64,000 nt of DNA from Senimuribacter sp049852125 (GTDB lineage Bacteria > Bacillota > Clostridia > Peptostreptococcales > Anaerovoracaceae): contig NZ_CP187532.1 of the NCBI RefSeq assembly GCF_049852125.1, positions 868,001 through 932,000 of the forward strand, read 5' to 3'. Of the stretch, positions 8,792 to 17,809 are shown piece after piece. Both the position numbers and the translations under genes were made by a program. Numbering within the stretch: the stretch's first letter is position 1; each line of letters starts with the position of its first letter. The notes below the pieces were generated by a model. It saw only the letters and a program-made list of their open reading frames with translations. It ran no database searches and was not told where the DNA came from.

Positions 8792-10276
8792 ATGGGTAAA
8801 TTTATCCACGAAACTGACATCACAGGATATAATATTTTATCCAATGATGATTTAGACGCACTTCACGAAGCGACCCTCCAGCTGATGGAAGACTACGGCC
8901 TTCAGATGCATGGAAAAGAAGCGTTAGACATCTTAGCCGGCGCTGGCTGTGAAGTTGATTACGAAAATGACAGAGTAAAATTCCCAAGAAACCTGGTAAA
9001 CGACGCAATCGAAAAATGTCCTGCAGAGTTCACCCTCTGCGGAAGAACCCCGGACAAAGATACTTTGATCGGCGGCAAGAAAGTTGCGTACAAGAACTTC
9101 GGTACAGGCGTATTCATCTTTGACCCTTACACAGGAGAACTGAGAGAATCCACCAAAGAAGACCTGGGAAATGTAGCAAGATTCATCGACGCGATTCCTG
9201 AAATCGACGTATTCTCTATCGCTGTAACAGCAGGTGATGTAAACCAGAAGGTTCGTTCCCTGCACGAAGCAGAAGTTGTATTCAACAACTTGACTAAGAA
9301 CTTTGCGCACGACCTTGAGGGTGTAAAGAATACACAGAGATTTATCGACATGGCTGCAGCCATTCAGGGCGGTTATGATAAGCTGAGAGAAAGACCGATC
9401 GTTGCGATGGGCGCTTGCCCGAACAGCCCGCTGGAAATCAATGAAAATGAAACCAGCATCATCATTCTGTCCGCTAGACACGGTCTGCCAATCGACATTC
9501 TGTCCATGGGGCTTTGCGGCGCTACCACACCGGCAACTCTTGCAGGTACACTGGTTTGCACCAACGCAGAAATCCTGGGCGGTATCGTTTTAGCACAGAT
9601 TGTAAACCCTGGCAACAAGATTCTCTACGGATCTTCCACGACTATCATGGATATGAAGACTGCACAGTCTCCAGTCGGTGCGCCTGAGCACGCAATGTGT
9701 TCTGCAGCAGTAGGACAGCTGGGTCACTACTACGGCATTCCTACCAATGTAGGCGGCACGTAGGCTGACGGTAAGTGCTTCGACGTTCAGTTAGGACATG
9801 AAAAGACCATGACTAACATGCTGCCTGCACTGACAGGAAGCAACGTCATCTATGGTATGGGTATGATGGAAATGGGTATGACCATGAGCTATGAGCAGCT
9901 GTTGACTGATGCAGAAATCGTAAGAATGACCAGAAGAATTCTGCAGGGAATTCCTGTAAATCAGGATACAATGGCGCTTGACGTAATTAAAGCAGTAGGA
10001 CCTGCTAACAATTACTTAGCACATAAGCATACCAGAAAGTACATGAGACAGGAACTGTCTACGACACAGTACATCGACCGTACACAGAGAGAAACCTGGG
10101 AAAAGAAAGGCGCTATGACGATGACCGAAGCTACCAGAGCGAAGGCAATCGACATCTTAGAAAATTACAAGCCGGAACCGCTTCCTGAAGATGTGAAGAA
10201 GAGGATTCATGACATCGTAGTGGAAGGCGAAGAAGAAGCTGAAGAATTAGCTAAGTTTGAAGCGAAGAAACACTAA
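8792..10276 (+). CDS. mttB: trimethylamine methyltransferase MttB with in-frame amber (pyrrolysine) codon
   Basis: One reading frame of 495 codons is interrupted only by TAG at 9761-9763 (codon 324). Translation resumes in the same frame and continues to TAA at 10274-10276. The amber codon sits after YYGIPTNVGGT and before ADGKCFDVQLG, the position of Pyl334 in Methanosarcina MttB. Read through, the 494-residue product has normal MttB length. The enzyme activates trimethylamine through the Pyl imine and methylates MttC. The ATG at 8792 is preceded by GGAGGT at 8779-8784. A TTG at 8777 is in frame but overlaps that site, so I reject it. A complete Pyl decoding set lies 7-12 kb downstream. Standard gene callers would split or truncate this gene. 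Confidence 0.95.
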
Positions 10277-10329
10277 TCTCACGTTAAAATTTTTTTCAAA
10301 TAAATATCAAGAGAAAGGAAGGATACGAT

Positions 10330-11736
10330 ATGGCTGAAGAAAAGAAATACTTTACCCGTATGGGTGACGGTTCCGTCGTATACATGACAGAAGCCGAAAT
10401 CCGTGCGGACATGGCTGAAGGTATTGCTGATGCTGTAAAGAGAGGCAAAATTGACCCTCTTACTGATGAAGAAGTCGAGCATCTTTACGATATCATCACA
10501 ATGCCGGGCAGTATCGTTGGCGTAGAACCTGGAAAACAGATTGTACTGACCAATGACTCCGGCGCTTACAAATTAAACATCAAGAGCCAGATTCCTATCG
10601 TAAAGGACAATGAGGTTCTCATTTACGAAAGATGTCTGGGTGTTGACTCTGTAGACGTTGGTAACTCCGACTACAACTACAAGACTGCAAAAGGCGTTGC
10701 GCAGCGTGAAGCTGGCGCCCTGAAGCAGGCGCTGAACATCAGCACAATGCCGCTGTTCTACGGCGCTATGACAAACCTTGGTTTCTACACAAAACCGGAT
10801 GGTCCTGTAGAAAACTGGGCTGAGCTGCTTCCAGAAGGCAAAATTAAAGAAGCCATGACTGCACAGGAAGAAGCAATTCCGCATGCAGTAAAGGATATCG
10901 TATACGTTGCAAAACAGATGTACGATGTTGGAGCTGACGGTATCAACTTAGATACTTCTGGCGCTGCCGGAGACGCGGACTTCCTGGCTGCTCTTGAAGC
11001 CTGTGAAGAAATTAAAAAACAGTTCCCTGAAATGGGTGTTGAAATTGGTATGGCCGGTGAATTCGTACTGGGTATGCATGGCAGACTGAAATACGATGGT
11101 AAGAGACTGGCTGGACTCTATCCGCATGACCAGGTTAAACTGGTAGAAAAAGCTGGCGCAAGCATCTTCGGTGCAGTTGTAAACACAAACTGCAACAAGA
11201 CCTTCCCTTGGAACATTGCAAGAGTATGTACTTTCATCAAAGCTTGTACTGCTGTAGCAAACATTCCGGTACACGCAAACGTTGGTATGGGTGTATGCGG
11301 CGTTCCGATGGTAGAAAATATGCCAAGCGATATGATTTCCAGAGCTGATAAGGCTTTAGTTGAAATCGGAAAAGTGGACGGGTTCTAGGTAGGCGTAGGT
11401 GATCCTGTAGGCGCTGAAGCTACACACTCCATTTGTGCTGGTATGGGCGGCGTTCGTACTGCCGGAGATCTGGTATTACGTATGCAGCTTGCTGAAAAGA
11501 TGAAAATCGACGAAGCCAAAGCGTATGTAGCTGAAAAACTCGGTGTATCTCTCGATGAATTACATGACATCGTGACGATGACTGACAAGAGAACGGATTT
11601 AGGTCTTGGTCTGACACACGTTGAGCCTTGCGCAGAGGAAAACAACGGTATGGCGGCTAAGTTCAGAATCGCTGAGGTTCTCGGAATCAAGATCAATTCT
11701 GTTGAAAGATTCAAGGAAAGAGCAGGTCTGAAATAA
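10330..11736 (+). CDS. mtbB: dimethylamine methyltransferase MtbB with in-frame amber (pyrrolysine) codon
   Basis: The frame runs from ATG at 10330 to TAA at 11734-11736 with a single TAG at 11386-11388 (codon 353), giving 468 residues, the usual MtbB length. The N-terminus RMGDGSVVYMTEAEIRAD, the central GADGINLDTSGAAGDADF and the site VEIGKVDGF-Pyl-VGVGDPVG match archaeal MtbB, where Pyl is at 356. MtbB demethylates dimethylamine onto a corrinoid protein. It lies 53 bases after mttB, so trimethylamine could be taken to monomethylamine in sequence. No monomethylamine enzyme (MtmB) occurs in the window. AAGGAAGG precedes the start. Confidence 0.95.
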
Positions 11737-12063
11737 TCAGGAGTATTTTAGATGCGCAGCCTGCAAGGAGTAGGCTGTGTGAAAAAGAAACTGCTTAGGT
11801 CAGAACAAACTCAAAATTATGAAACAAATAAAATGGAATAGGTTTGCAAGGAGTAGGCCTATTCCATATTATTAAACAAGAAATTACTGAATCTTTTAAT
11901 AAGTGTGAGTTTTATGAGTAGACGATCCTCTTTTGAGGAAAAAGGAATATAGGAAATATGAAGCAGTTCGTATTTTCATACAAAAAGAAATAGCCAACAC
12001 TGTAATCTTATGATAAAATAAAGAAGGATTCTATTGTAATGATTCAGTGAAGGAGGCACGAAT
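11737..12063 (+). other. mtbB-mtbC spacer with twin identical-loop hairpins
   Basis: Two hairpins share the same 11-nt loop, TGCAAGGAGTA. The first is at 11754-11780 (5 bp, 8 with G-U pairs). The second is at 11833-11867 (12 bp with two G-U pairs). Their stems differ in sequence, so the loop and the fold are conserved rather than the whole segment. Neither is followed by a clear U-run. The rest is AT-rich and likely holds the promoter for the gene at 12064, but no certain boxes were found. Confidence 0.6.
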
Positions 12064-12735
12064 TTGGATAAGCAAGAACTATACAGGCGAGCAAAAGAAG
12101 CGATTGTCGATGCCGATGAGGAAAAGGCACTTCGTATCATTGAAGAAGCAAAGAAAGAGAACTTTGATCTTTTGGAACTTTTGCTGTCCGGATTTGGTGC
12201 TGGCAATGACGAAATCGGAGACCGGTTCGATGTAGGCCTTTTATCACTTCCGGAGCTAATTTATGCAGCTGAAGTGATGAAGAACGTGACGAACACCATC
12301 CTACAATATCTTAACGAGGATGAGGAAGGGTATCCGATTCTGGAGAAGAAAGGAACCGTCATTCTGGCTACCGTGGCCGGAGACGTACACGACATAGGTA
12401 AAGGTATTGTTGCATCTACACTGAGGAACGCGGGTTTTGAGGTTATCGACCTTGGATGCGAGGTTCCTGTGGAGATGATATTACAGAAGGCAAAAGAACA
12501 CAATGCGGATATTATCGGTACCAGTGCGTTGCTGACCTCTACAATGTCGGAACAGAGAAGGCTGGAAAAGCTTCTAAATGAAAGCGGAGAGAAAGAGAGC
12601 TTTCTTACAATGGTCGGCGGCGCTCCATGCACACCGAGATGGGCAAGAAAAATCGGCGCCAGTGGTTACAGCGAGGATGCTATAGATGCAGTAAAGGTTG
12701 CGTTGGAGCTGATCGAGAAAAAGTATAAGAAATAA
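12064..12735 (+). CDS. mtbC: methylamine corrinoid protein (second copy)
   Basis: This 223-residue paralog of MttC has the helical cap, then GDVHDIGKGIV with His109 as the cobalt ligand, then TSALLTSTM and GGAPCTPRWARKIGASG. The start is TTG at 12064, set by AGGAGG at 12051-12056 with 7-base spacing. It begins a second transcription group (corrinoid protein, methyltransferase, activation proteins, Pyl genes). The mtbC name is inferred from its position after mtbB. It could serve several methyltransferases. Confidence 0.82.
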   Translation: MDKQELYRRAKEAIVDADEEKALRIIEEAKKENFDLLELLLSGFGAGNDEIGDRFDVGLLSLPELIYAAEVMKNVTNTILQYLNEDEEGYPILEKKGTVILATVAGDVHDIGKGIVASTLRNAGFEVIDLGCEVPVEMILQKAKEHNADIIGTSALLTSTMSEQRRLEKLLNESGEKESFLTMVGGAPCTPRWARKIGASGYSEDAIDAVKVALELIEKKYKK

Positions 12736-12762
12736 AAGTGTAAAGTATTGGAGGAAATAACA

Positions 12763-14124
12763 ATGGGCAAAGAACTTATTTTCCAGACACTGAGACATGA
12801 AGAAACAAAAGAACTCCCTTGGGTGCCGTTTGCGGGCGTCCATGTAGGAAAACTGAAAGGCTATACAGCTGAGGAAGTTTTAAGAGACGAAGACAAATTA
12901 GTAGAATGTTTGCTGGAAGCAAATAAATTATATACGCCGGATGGACTTCCTATCATCTTCGACCTGCAGGTTGAAGCGGAAATCCTGGGATGCGACCTGA
13001 TGTGGGCAGAAAACAATCCACCGTCAGTTAAGAGCCATCCTCTGGCAGCAGAGAAGACAATCCCTTGCAATTGCAAGATTCCGACGGAAGAATCCGGTAG
13101 ACTACCGATGATTTTATCTGCAATGAGAAGAGTGAAAGAGGCGATTGGTGAAGAAACAGCTCTGTACGGACTGATCTGCGGACCGTTTACTTTAGCTTCT
13201 CACTTGAGAGGTACTGATATCTTCATGGACATGGTATCCGATTCTAACTACGTAAAAGAATTGGTAAACTATTGCGCGCAGGTTGCAATCGCTATGTCTA
13301 AGATGTACATCGATGCAGGTATGGATGTAATTGCAGTCGTTGACCCGCTGGTTTCCCAGGTATCCCCAAAGCACATCGAAAAGATGTTGTCTGAAGGATT
13401 TAAAGCTGTATTTGATTATGTAAGATCCAGAGGCGCGTTCTCATCCTTCTTCGTATGCGGCAACGCTACTAAGCAGATCGAAGTAATGTGCAAAATGGGA
13501 CCGGACGGTGTTTCTGTTGACGAAAATGTTAACCTTCCGGAAGCTAAGAAAATTACTGATGAATACAATATCGTAATGGGTGGTAATATTCCTCTTACAA
13601 CTACGATGTTGCATGGTAATCAGGAAGATAACATGAAGGGCGTTATCGATTTGATCGACTCTATTGAGAATCATAAGAATCTGATTATCGCTCCGGGATG
13701 CGATATGCCGTATGACACGCCGATTGAAAATACAATCGCTTGCGCACAGGCAGTTAAGAATCCTGACAGCACCAGAGAGCTGATCAAGAACTATGAAACT
13801 GTTATCGATGATTCCAATGTAGAGATTCCTGACTATAAAGCGATGGATAAGGTACTCATCGAGTGCTTCCTTCTGGACCCTGAACAGTGCGCGGCGTGCA
13901 CATACATGCTGGCTTCTGTAGAGGATAACTGGGATGATCTGAAGGATATGGCTGAGTACAGAGTATACAAATACTTTATCAAGGACGATATCGCCAGAAC
14001 AAGAAAGATGGGCATCGCTAACCTGCCGACTATGTGCATCGATGGTGAGCAGAAATACATCTCCATCATCCCATCTAAAGAAGAATTGATCGAGGCAGTT
14101 AAAGAAGCAAAGGCTAAGAAATAA
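12763..14124 (+). CDS. MtbA-like methylcorrinoid methyltransferase fused to a thioredoxin-like domain
   Basis: This 453-residue protein has residues 1-345 from the UroD/MtbA family, the enzymes that move a methyl group from methyl-corrinoid protein to a thiol or folate. The zinc-site region reads FFVCGN (Cys232), with Phe230 where MtaA/MtbA have His. The second Cys is in APGCDMPYDTP (Cys313). Residues about 360-453 look like a thioredoxin fold with Cys376-Ala-Ala-Cys379 and an LPTMCIDGE cis-Pro loop. In a bacterium without coenzyme M the acceptor is probably tetrahydrofolate, as in Eubacterium MtqA, but this is inference. The ATG at 12763 follows GGAGG; the in-frame TTG at 12748 overlaps that site and is rejected. 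Confidence 0.75.
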   Translation: MGKELIFQTLRHEETKELPWVPFAGVHVGKLKGYTAEEVLRDEDKLVECLLEANKLYTPDGLPIIFDLQVEAEILGCDLMWAENNPPSVKSHPLAAEKTIPCNCKIPTEESGRLPMILSAMRRVKEAIGEETALYGLICGPFTLASHLRGTDIFMDMVSDSNYVKELVNYCAQVAIAMSKMYIDAGMDVIAVVDPLVSQVSPKHIEKMLSEGFKAVFDYVRSRGAFSSFFVCGNATKQIEVMCKMGPDGVSVDENVNLPEAKKITDEYNIVMGGNIPLTTTMLHGNQEDNMKGVIDLIDSIENHKNLIIAPGCDMPYDTPIENTIACAQAVKNPDSTRELIKNYETVIDDSNVEIPDYKAMDKVLIECFLLDPEQCAACTYMLASVEDNWDDLKDMAEYRVYKYFIKDDIARTRKMGIANLPTMCIDGEQKYISIIPSKEELIEAVKEAKAKK

Positions 14125-14149
14125 GCCAAAGAATATATCTGGTAAACAA

Positions 14150-14186
14150 AAGGTGGCAGGCCGCAGGGTTTTGTCACCTTGTTTTC
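14150..14186 (+). terminator. possible terminator or attenuator after MtbA-like gene
   Basis: AAGGTGGCA pairs with TGTCACCTT (9 bp including one G-T pair) and is followed by GTTTT. The T-run is short, so read-through into the next genes is likely. Confidence 0.45.
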
Positions 14187-14228
14187 CATTCATGGAAAGA
14201 GTGAAAAAAAGCAAATGAGAGGTTACTT

Positions 14229-14945
14229 ATGAAGAATAAGAAGATTTTTATCGATGAGGCTGCCGCGCGTTCTCTTGCTGAAAAAAGATTTATTCAAACC
14301 TGCGGGTTTGATCTGGAGCGGGAGAAACATCAGCGTATGATGAAAATGGGTCTTAAGGTTCGAGAGGACGGTATCGCAGGTATCGGCATTAAGGCGTTGA
14401 TTTCTTTTTATGGACCGGAGCATTTCAGTGATAACGGCGTCGTTATTGATGATGTGCAGATAACTTGTAACTATTTTGCGCAGGTTCCAAAGACGGCAGT
14501 AGAAGGAATTTACTTTTATATGTTGACAGCAGGTGAATGCTTGTTTTCAAGTGAGGAGAATATTATGGATTTTCTGTATGCTGATATCTGGGGAACGAAT
14601 TATGTGGACACGGGAATTCAGATACTGACAGAACAGCATATTCAGAAAGATATGGAGGCGCGTTTTTCTGATAAGCAAGTATATCTTTCAGAAGAATTTG
14701 GACCAGGCTATTTCGGAATGCCGGTCATTGAAACCAGGAAGTTCGCTTCCATTTTGGACGCCTCGTCTATCGGCGTGAGGGTAAAGGAGAGCGGACTGAT
14801 GATTCCGCAAAAGACCTGCGCTGGATTTTACCTTGTATATAACAGAGCGGACGTCAAAGCAGAGCCAAGCTGTATGCAGTGCTATGGCAACGCTGATGGA
14901 TGTCAGTTCTGCGCGATAAAAGCAAAGATGAAGGAGGAAGCATGA
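14229..14945 (+). CDS. MetH-activation-domain-like small protein with Cys cluster
   Basis: This 238-residue protein is similar in layout to stand-alone vitamin-B12-dependent methionine synthase activation-domain proteins that accompany corrinoid methyltransferase operons. The C-terminus has PSCMQCYGNADGCQFC, a CX2CX6CX2C pattern that could hold an iron-sulfur cluster. It overlaps the start of the RamA-like gene (ATGA at 14942-14945), so the two are translationally coupled and probably act together in keeping corrinoid proteins reduced. The function is inferred from the family and the neighbour. Confidence 0.65.
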   Translation: MKNKKIFIDEAAARSLAEKRFIQTCGFDLEREKHQRMMKMGLKVREDGIAGIGIKALISFYGPEHFSDNGVVIDDVQITCNYFAQVPKTAVEGIYFYMLTAGECLFSSEENIMDFLYADIWGTNYVDTGIQILTEQHIQKDMEARFSDKQVYLSEEFGPGYFGMPVIETRKFASILDASSIGVRVKESGLMIPQKTCAGFYLVYNRADVKAEPSCMQCYGNADGCQFCAIKAKMKEEA

Positions 14946-16765
14946 AGATCACGTTTTTACCACAGAATATCACATGGGAATCAGAAGAAGGCGAGACAAT
15001 ATTACAGGCAGCAGCAAAGGCTGGGGTTAGTATTGACGGAAACTGTGCCGGAATGGGAACCTGCGGAAAGTGCAGAGTAAAGATTCTGGAAGGAGACGCA
15101 TCTGAAATTCGGGATCATCATCATAAGCTGACGGATCGAGATATCGAAGCAGGCTATCGTTTAGCATGCTGTCAGCCGGTGACAGAGAACATGGTGGTTG
15201 AAGTAGCTGAGGCAGAGACGACTGCTTCCAGAAAGAAGAAATTGATTCGCCTGCCGGAAGGTTTTCAGCCTTTTACTGCTGTGGAAAAGCAATGCGTACG
15301 GTTTAATAAAGCTACTTTGGCGGATCAAAGAAGCGATGAGGAACGCATATTGTCTGCGTTTGGCTGGGAGGGCGCGTCTTTCACCTATCACGCGCTGGCA
15401 AAGCTGCCGCGGATATTGCGCAAAAAGGAGAATCATCTGATCACCTTGACCCACAGAGACGGACTGATTATTGATGTTGAGGAAGGGGATACCGAGAAAG
15501 CCAACTATGGGGTGGCTGTAGATATCGGTACGACTACGGCGGTAGTCATGCTGTGGAACTGCGCGAACGGGACTATGATAGATGTTTCCGCTGTGACAAA
15601 TCCGCAGGGAGCTTATGGGGCAGATGTTATTTCCCGAATTACCTTTGCTGGTGAGAAGGACGGCAATCTTGGTGTTTTGCAGAAGGCTGTCATTGATTGC
15701 ATTAATAAGGCTATCGATGATTTTGAAGCAGAGAACCATATTTGCCGTGGAAATATCTATCAGATGACTGTCGTGGGCAATACTACTATGAGTCATGTGT
15801 TCCTTGGAATTGATCCCGCGCAGCTGGCGCTGGCGCCGTTTTCGCCAGTGTTTACAGAAGCAGCGTCTGCCGAAGCCAGAGATCTGGGACTGAAAATCTT
15901 TGATAGAGCAGAGGTGTACGTAGCGCCTAATATTGCCGGACATGTTGGATCTGACATTACGGCGGGTATCATTACGACGAATCTGATGGACAGAGATAAA
16001 GGACATCTTTTTATTGATATCGGAACAAACGGAGAGATCGTGCTGACAGGAAACGGACGTGCTGTGGCATGTTCTACTGCGGCGGGACCAGCTTTTGAGG
16101 GAAGCTCCATCAGCCAGGGAATGCGTGCGGCAAGAGGCGCGATTGAAACTGTGGATATTCGCGAGGATCGGGTAGATATCGGCGTGATTGGGGACTGCGA
16201 GCCAGTGGGTATCTGCGGTTCCGGCATTATTGACGCCGTGGGAGAGTTGATTAGAACGGGCATTGTCGACAAGTCAGGCAGACTGCTGTCCAGGGAAAAG
16301 CTGGAGAAAAAGGGCCTAAGTCAGAAGGTTATTGAACACGTCAGACCGGACGGCAAGACTAACGATTTCGTGCTGTATTTCAGTCCTGACGGTAAAAGTG
16401 ATGTTGTAATCACACAGAAAGACGTGCGCGAGGTACAGCTGGCAAAGGCGGCTATCGCCGCGGGTATTACCATTATGATGGGAGAAATCGGCGTGACCCT
16501 GGATACGTTGGAAACCGTCAGCATTGCCGGAGCTTTCGGCAGCTATATCCGTAATTCCAGCGCGATACATATTGGACTGCTGCCGAAGGTCAGTGAAGAA
16601 AGGATCGTTTCTTTGGGTAATGCCGCCGGCATCGGCGCGTCTATGATTCTGTTATCTCAACGGTGCAGAGAGAACGCAGATAAAACGGCAATGGAAATTG
16701 AACACATTGAGCTTGCAGGCCGATCAGACTTTCAGGACGAGTATATGACGGCTATGATGTTCTAA
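14942..16765 (+). CDS. RamA/RACo-like corrinoid reductive activation protein
   Basis: This 607-residue protein has an N-terminal [2Fe-2S] ferredoxin domain with Cys35, Cys41 and Cys44 (CAGMGTCGKC) and a fourth ligand in LACCQPV near residue 78. A linker follows, then a large ASKHA-type ATPase domain from about residue 195 (YGVAVDIGTTTAVVMLW; FIDIGTNGEIVLTGNG; GICGSGIID). This is the layout of RACo and related bacterial activators, which reduce inactive Co(II) corrinoid to Co(I) with ATP. Archaeal RamA instead carries [4Fe-4S] clusters. The start ATG follows AAGGAGG. It overlaps the preceding gene and lies 11 bases before pylB. Confidence 0.9.
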   Translation: MKITFLPQNITWESEEGETILQAAAKAGVSIDGNCAGMGTCGKCRVKILEGDASEIRDHHHKLTDRDIEAGYRLACCQPVTENMVVEVAEAETTASRKKKLIRLPEGFQPFTAVEKQCVRFNKATLADQRSDEERILSAFGWEGASFTYHALAKLPRILRKKENHLITLTHRDGLIIDVEEGDTEKANYGVAVDIGTTTAVVMLWNCANGTMIDVSAVTNPQGAYGADVISRITFAGEKDGNLGVLQKAVIDCINKAIDDFEAENHICRGNIYQMTVVGNTTMSHVFLGIDPAQLALAPFSPVFTEAASAEARDLGLKIFDRAEVYVAPNIAGHVGSDITAGIITTNLMDRDKGHLFIDIGTNGEIVLTGNGRAVACSTAAGPAFEGSSISQGMRAARGAIETVDIREDRVDIGVIGDCEPVGICGSGIIDAVGELIRTGIVDKSGRLLSREKLEKKGLSQKVIEHVRPDGKTNDFVLYFSPDGKSDVVITQKDVREVQLAKAAIAAGITIMMGEIGVTLDTLETVSIAGAFGSYIRNSSAIHIGLLPKVSEERIVSLGNAAGIGASMILLSQRCRENADKTAMEIEHIELAGRSDFQDEYMTAMMF

Positions 16766-16776
16766 GGAGGCAAAAC

Positions 16777-17793
16777 ATGATGGATTTTGGTAAAAAAGAT
16801 TTTTCAGAAGAGGAATTAGTAAGATTATTGGAATGTGAGGATCCGGAGGAACTTGCCGCGATGTTTGCTGCAGCAAGACAGCTGAGACAGGAGCGGCAGG
16901 GCAATAAAATCTTTGCATACGGTTTCGTGTATTTTACTACATATTGCCGTAATAATTGCAATTTCTGCTATTACAGGAGATCCAATGATATAGAGCGCTA
17001 TCGGAAGAATGAAGAAGATGTTCTAGCTGTGGCCAAGGCTTTGATCGATTCCGGCGTCAATCTGATTGATTTGACCATGGGTGAAGATCCTCAGTATCAC
17101 GCTGAGAAATTTGAGACGGTTTGCAGAATTATCCGGACAATTAAGGAAACGTATCAAACGCCTGTTATGATCTCTCCGGGTGTGGTTGATGATGCAGTAA
17201 TAGATAAGTTTGCTGAAGCGGGAGCTGATTTTTACGCGCTCTATCAGGAAACACATAACCGTGCGCTTTTTGAAAGGCTCAGAATTGGTCAAAGCTATGA
17301 TGAACGGATGCACGCGAAGCTCTATGCCAGAGATCGCGGTATGTATATTGAAGAAGGTTTGCTTGCAGGTGTGGGAGAAGGTCCGGCAGATATTGTCCGT
17401 TCATTGAAAATGATGGGAGAAATCGGAGCAAAGCAGGTTCGGGTTATGAGCTTTATTCCGCAGGAAGGCAGTCCGATGGAGAAGGTAAAATCGCCGGATC
17501 GTTTGGAAGAACTGAAGATCATCGCGCTGATGCGGTTACTGTATCCTGACGCATTGATTCCGGCGTCACTGGATGTGGACGGTATAAAGGGACTGGAAGA
17601 CCGCATCAATGCGGGTGCAAATCTGATCACATCTATTATTCCGCCGAAAAGCGGGTTTATGGGTGTGGCCCATAATACGATGGATGTAGATGAGGGCGGC
17701 CGTACGGTAGAAGAAGCGGCGGCGATTTTGGAACGGATGGGTTTGAGGATTGCTACTAAAGACGAATACCGTGCATTCCTGGCTGCCAGATAA
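16777..17793 (+). CDS. pylB: methylornithine synthase PylB (radical SAM)
   Basis: This 338-residue radical SAM mutase converts L-lysine to (3R)-3-methyl-D-ornithine, the first step of pyrrolysine synthesis. The cluster motif is Cys57-x3-Cys61-x2-Cys64 in TTYCRNNCNFCYYRRSN. The downstream DLTMGEDPQYH and LLAGVGEGPADI segments match PylB and distinguish it from biotin synthase and HydE. AAGGAGG precedes the start. ATG at 16777 or 16780 are both possible. It is first in the order pylB-pylC-pylSc-pylD. Confidence 0.95.
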   Translation: MMDFGKKDFSEEELVRLLECEDPEELAAMFAAARQLRQERQGNKIFAYGFVYFTTYCRNNCNFCYYRRSNDIERYRKNEEDVLAVAKALIDSGVNLIDLTMGEDPQYHAEKFETVCRIIRTIKETYQTPVMISPGVVDDAVIDKFAEAGADFYALYQETHNRALFERLRIGQSYDERMHAKLYARDRGMYIEEGLLAGVGEGPADIVRSLKMMGEIGAKQVRVMSFIPQEGSPMEKVKSPDRLEELKIIALMRLLYPDALIPASLDVDGIKGLEDRINAGANLITSIIPPKSGFMGVAHNTMDVDEGGRTVEEAAAILERMGLRIATKDEYRAFLAAR

Positions 17794-17809
17794 GGAGGCG
17801 GATTGACGT

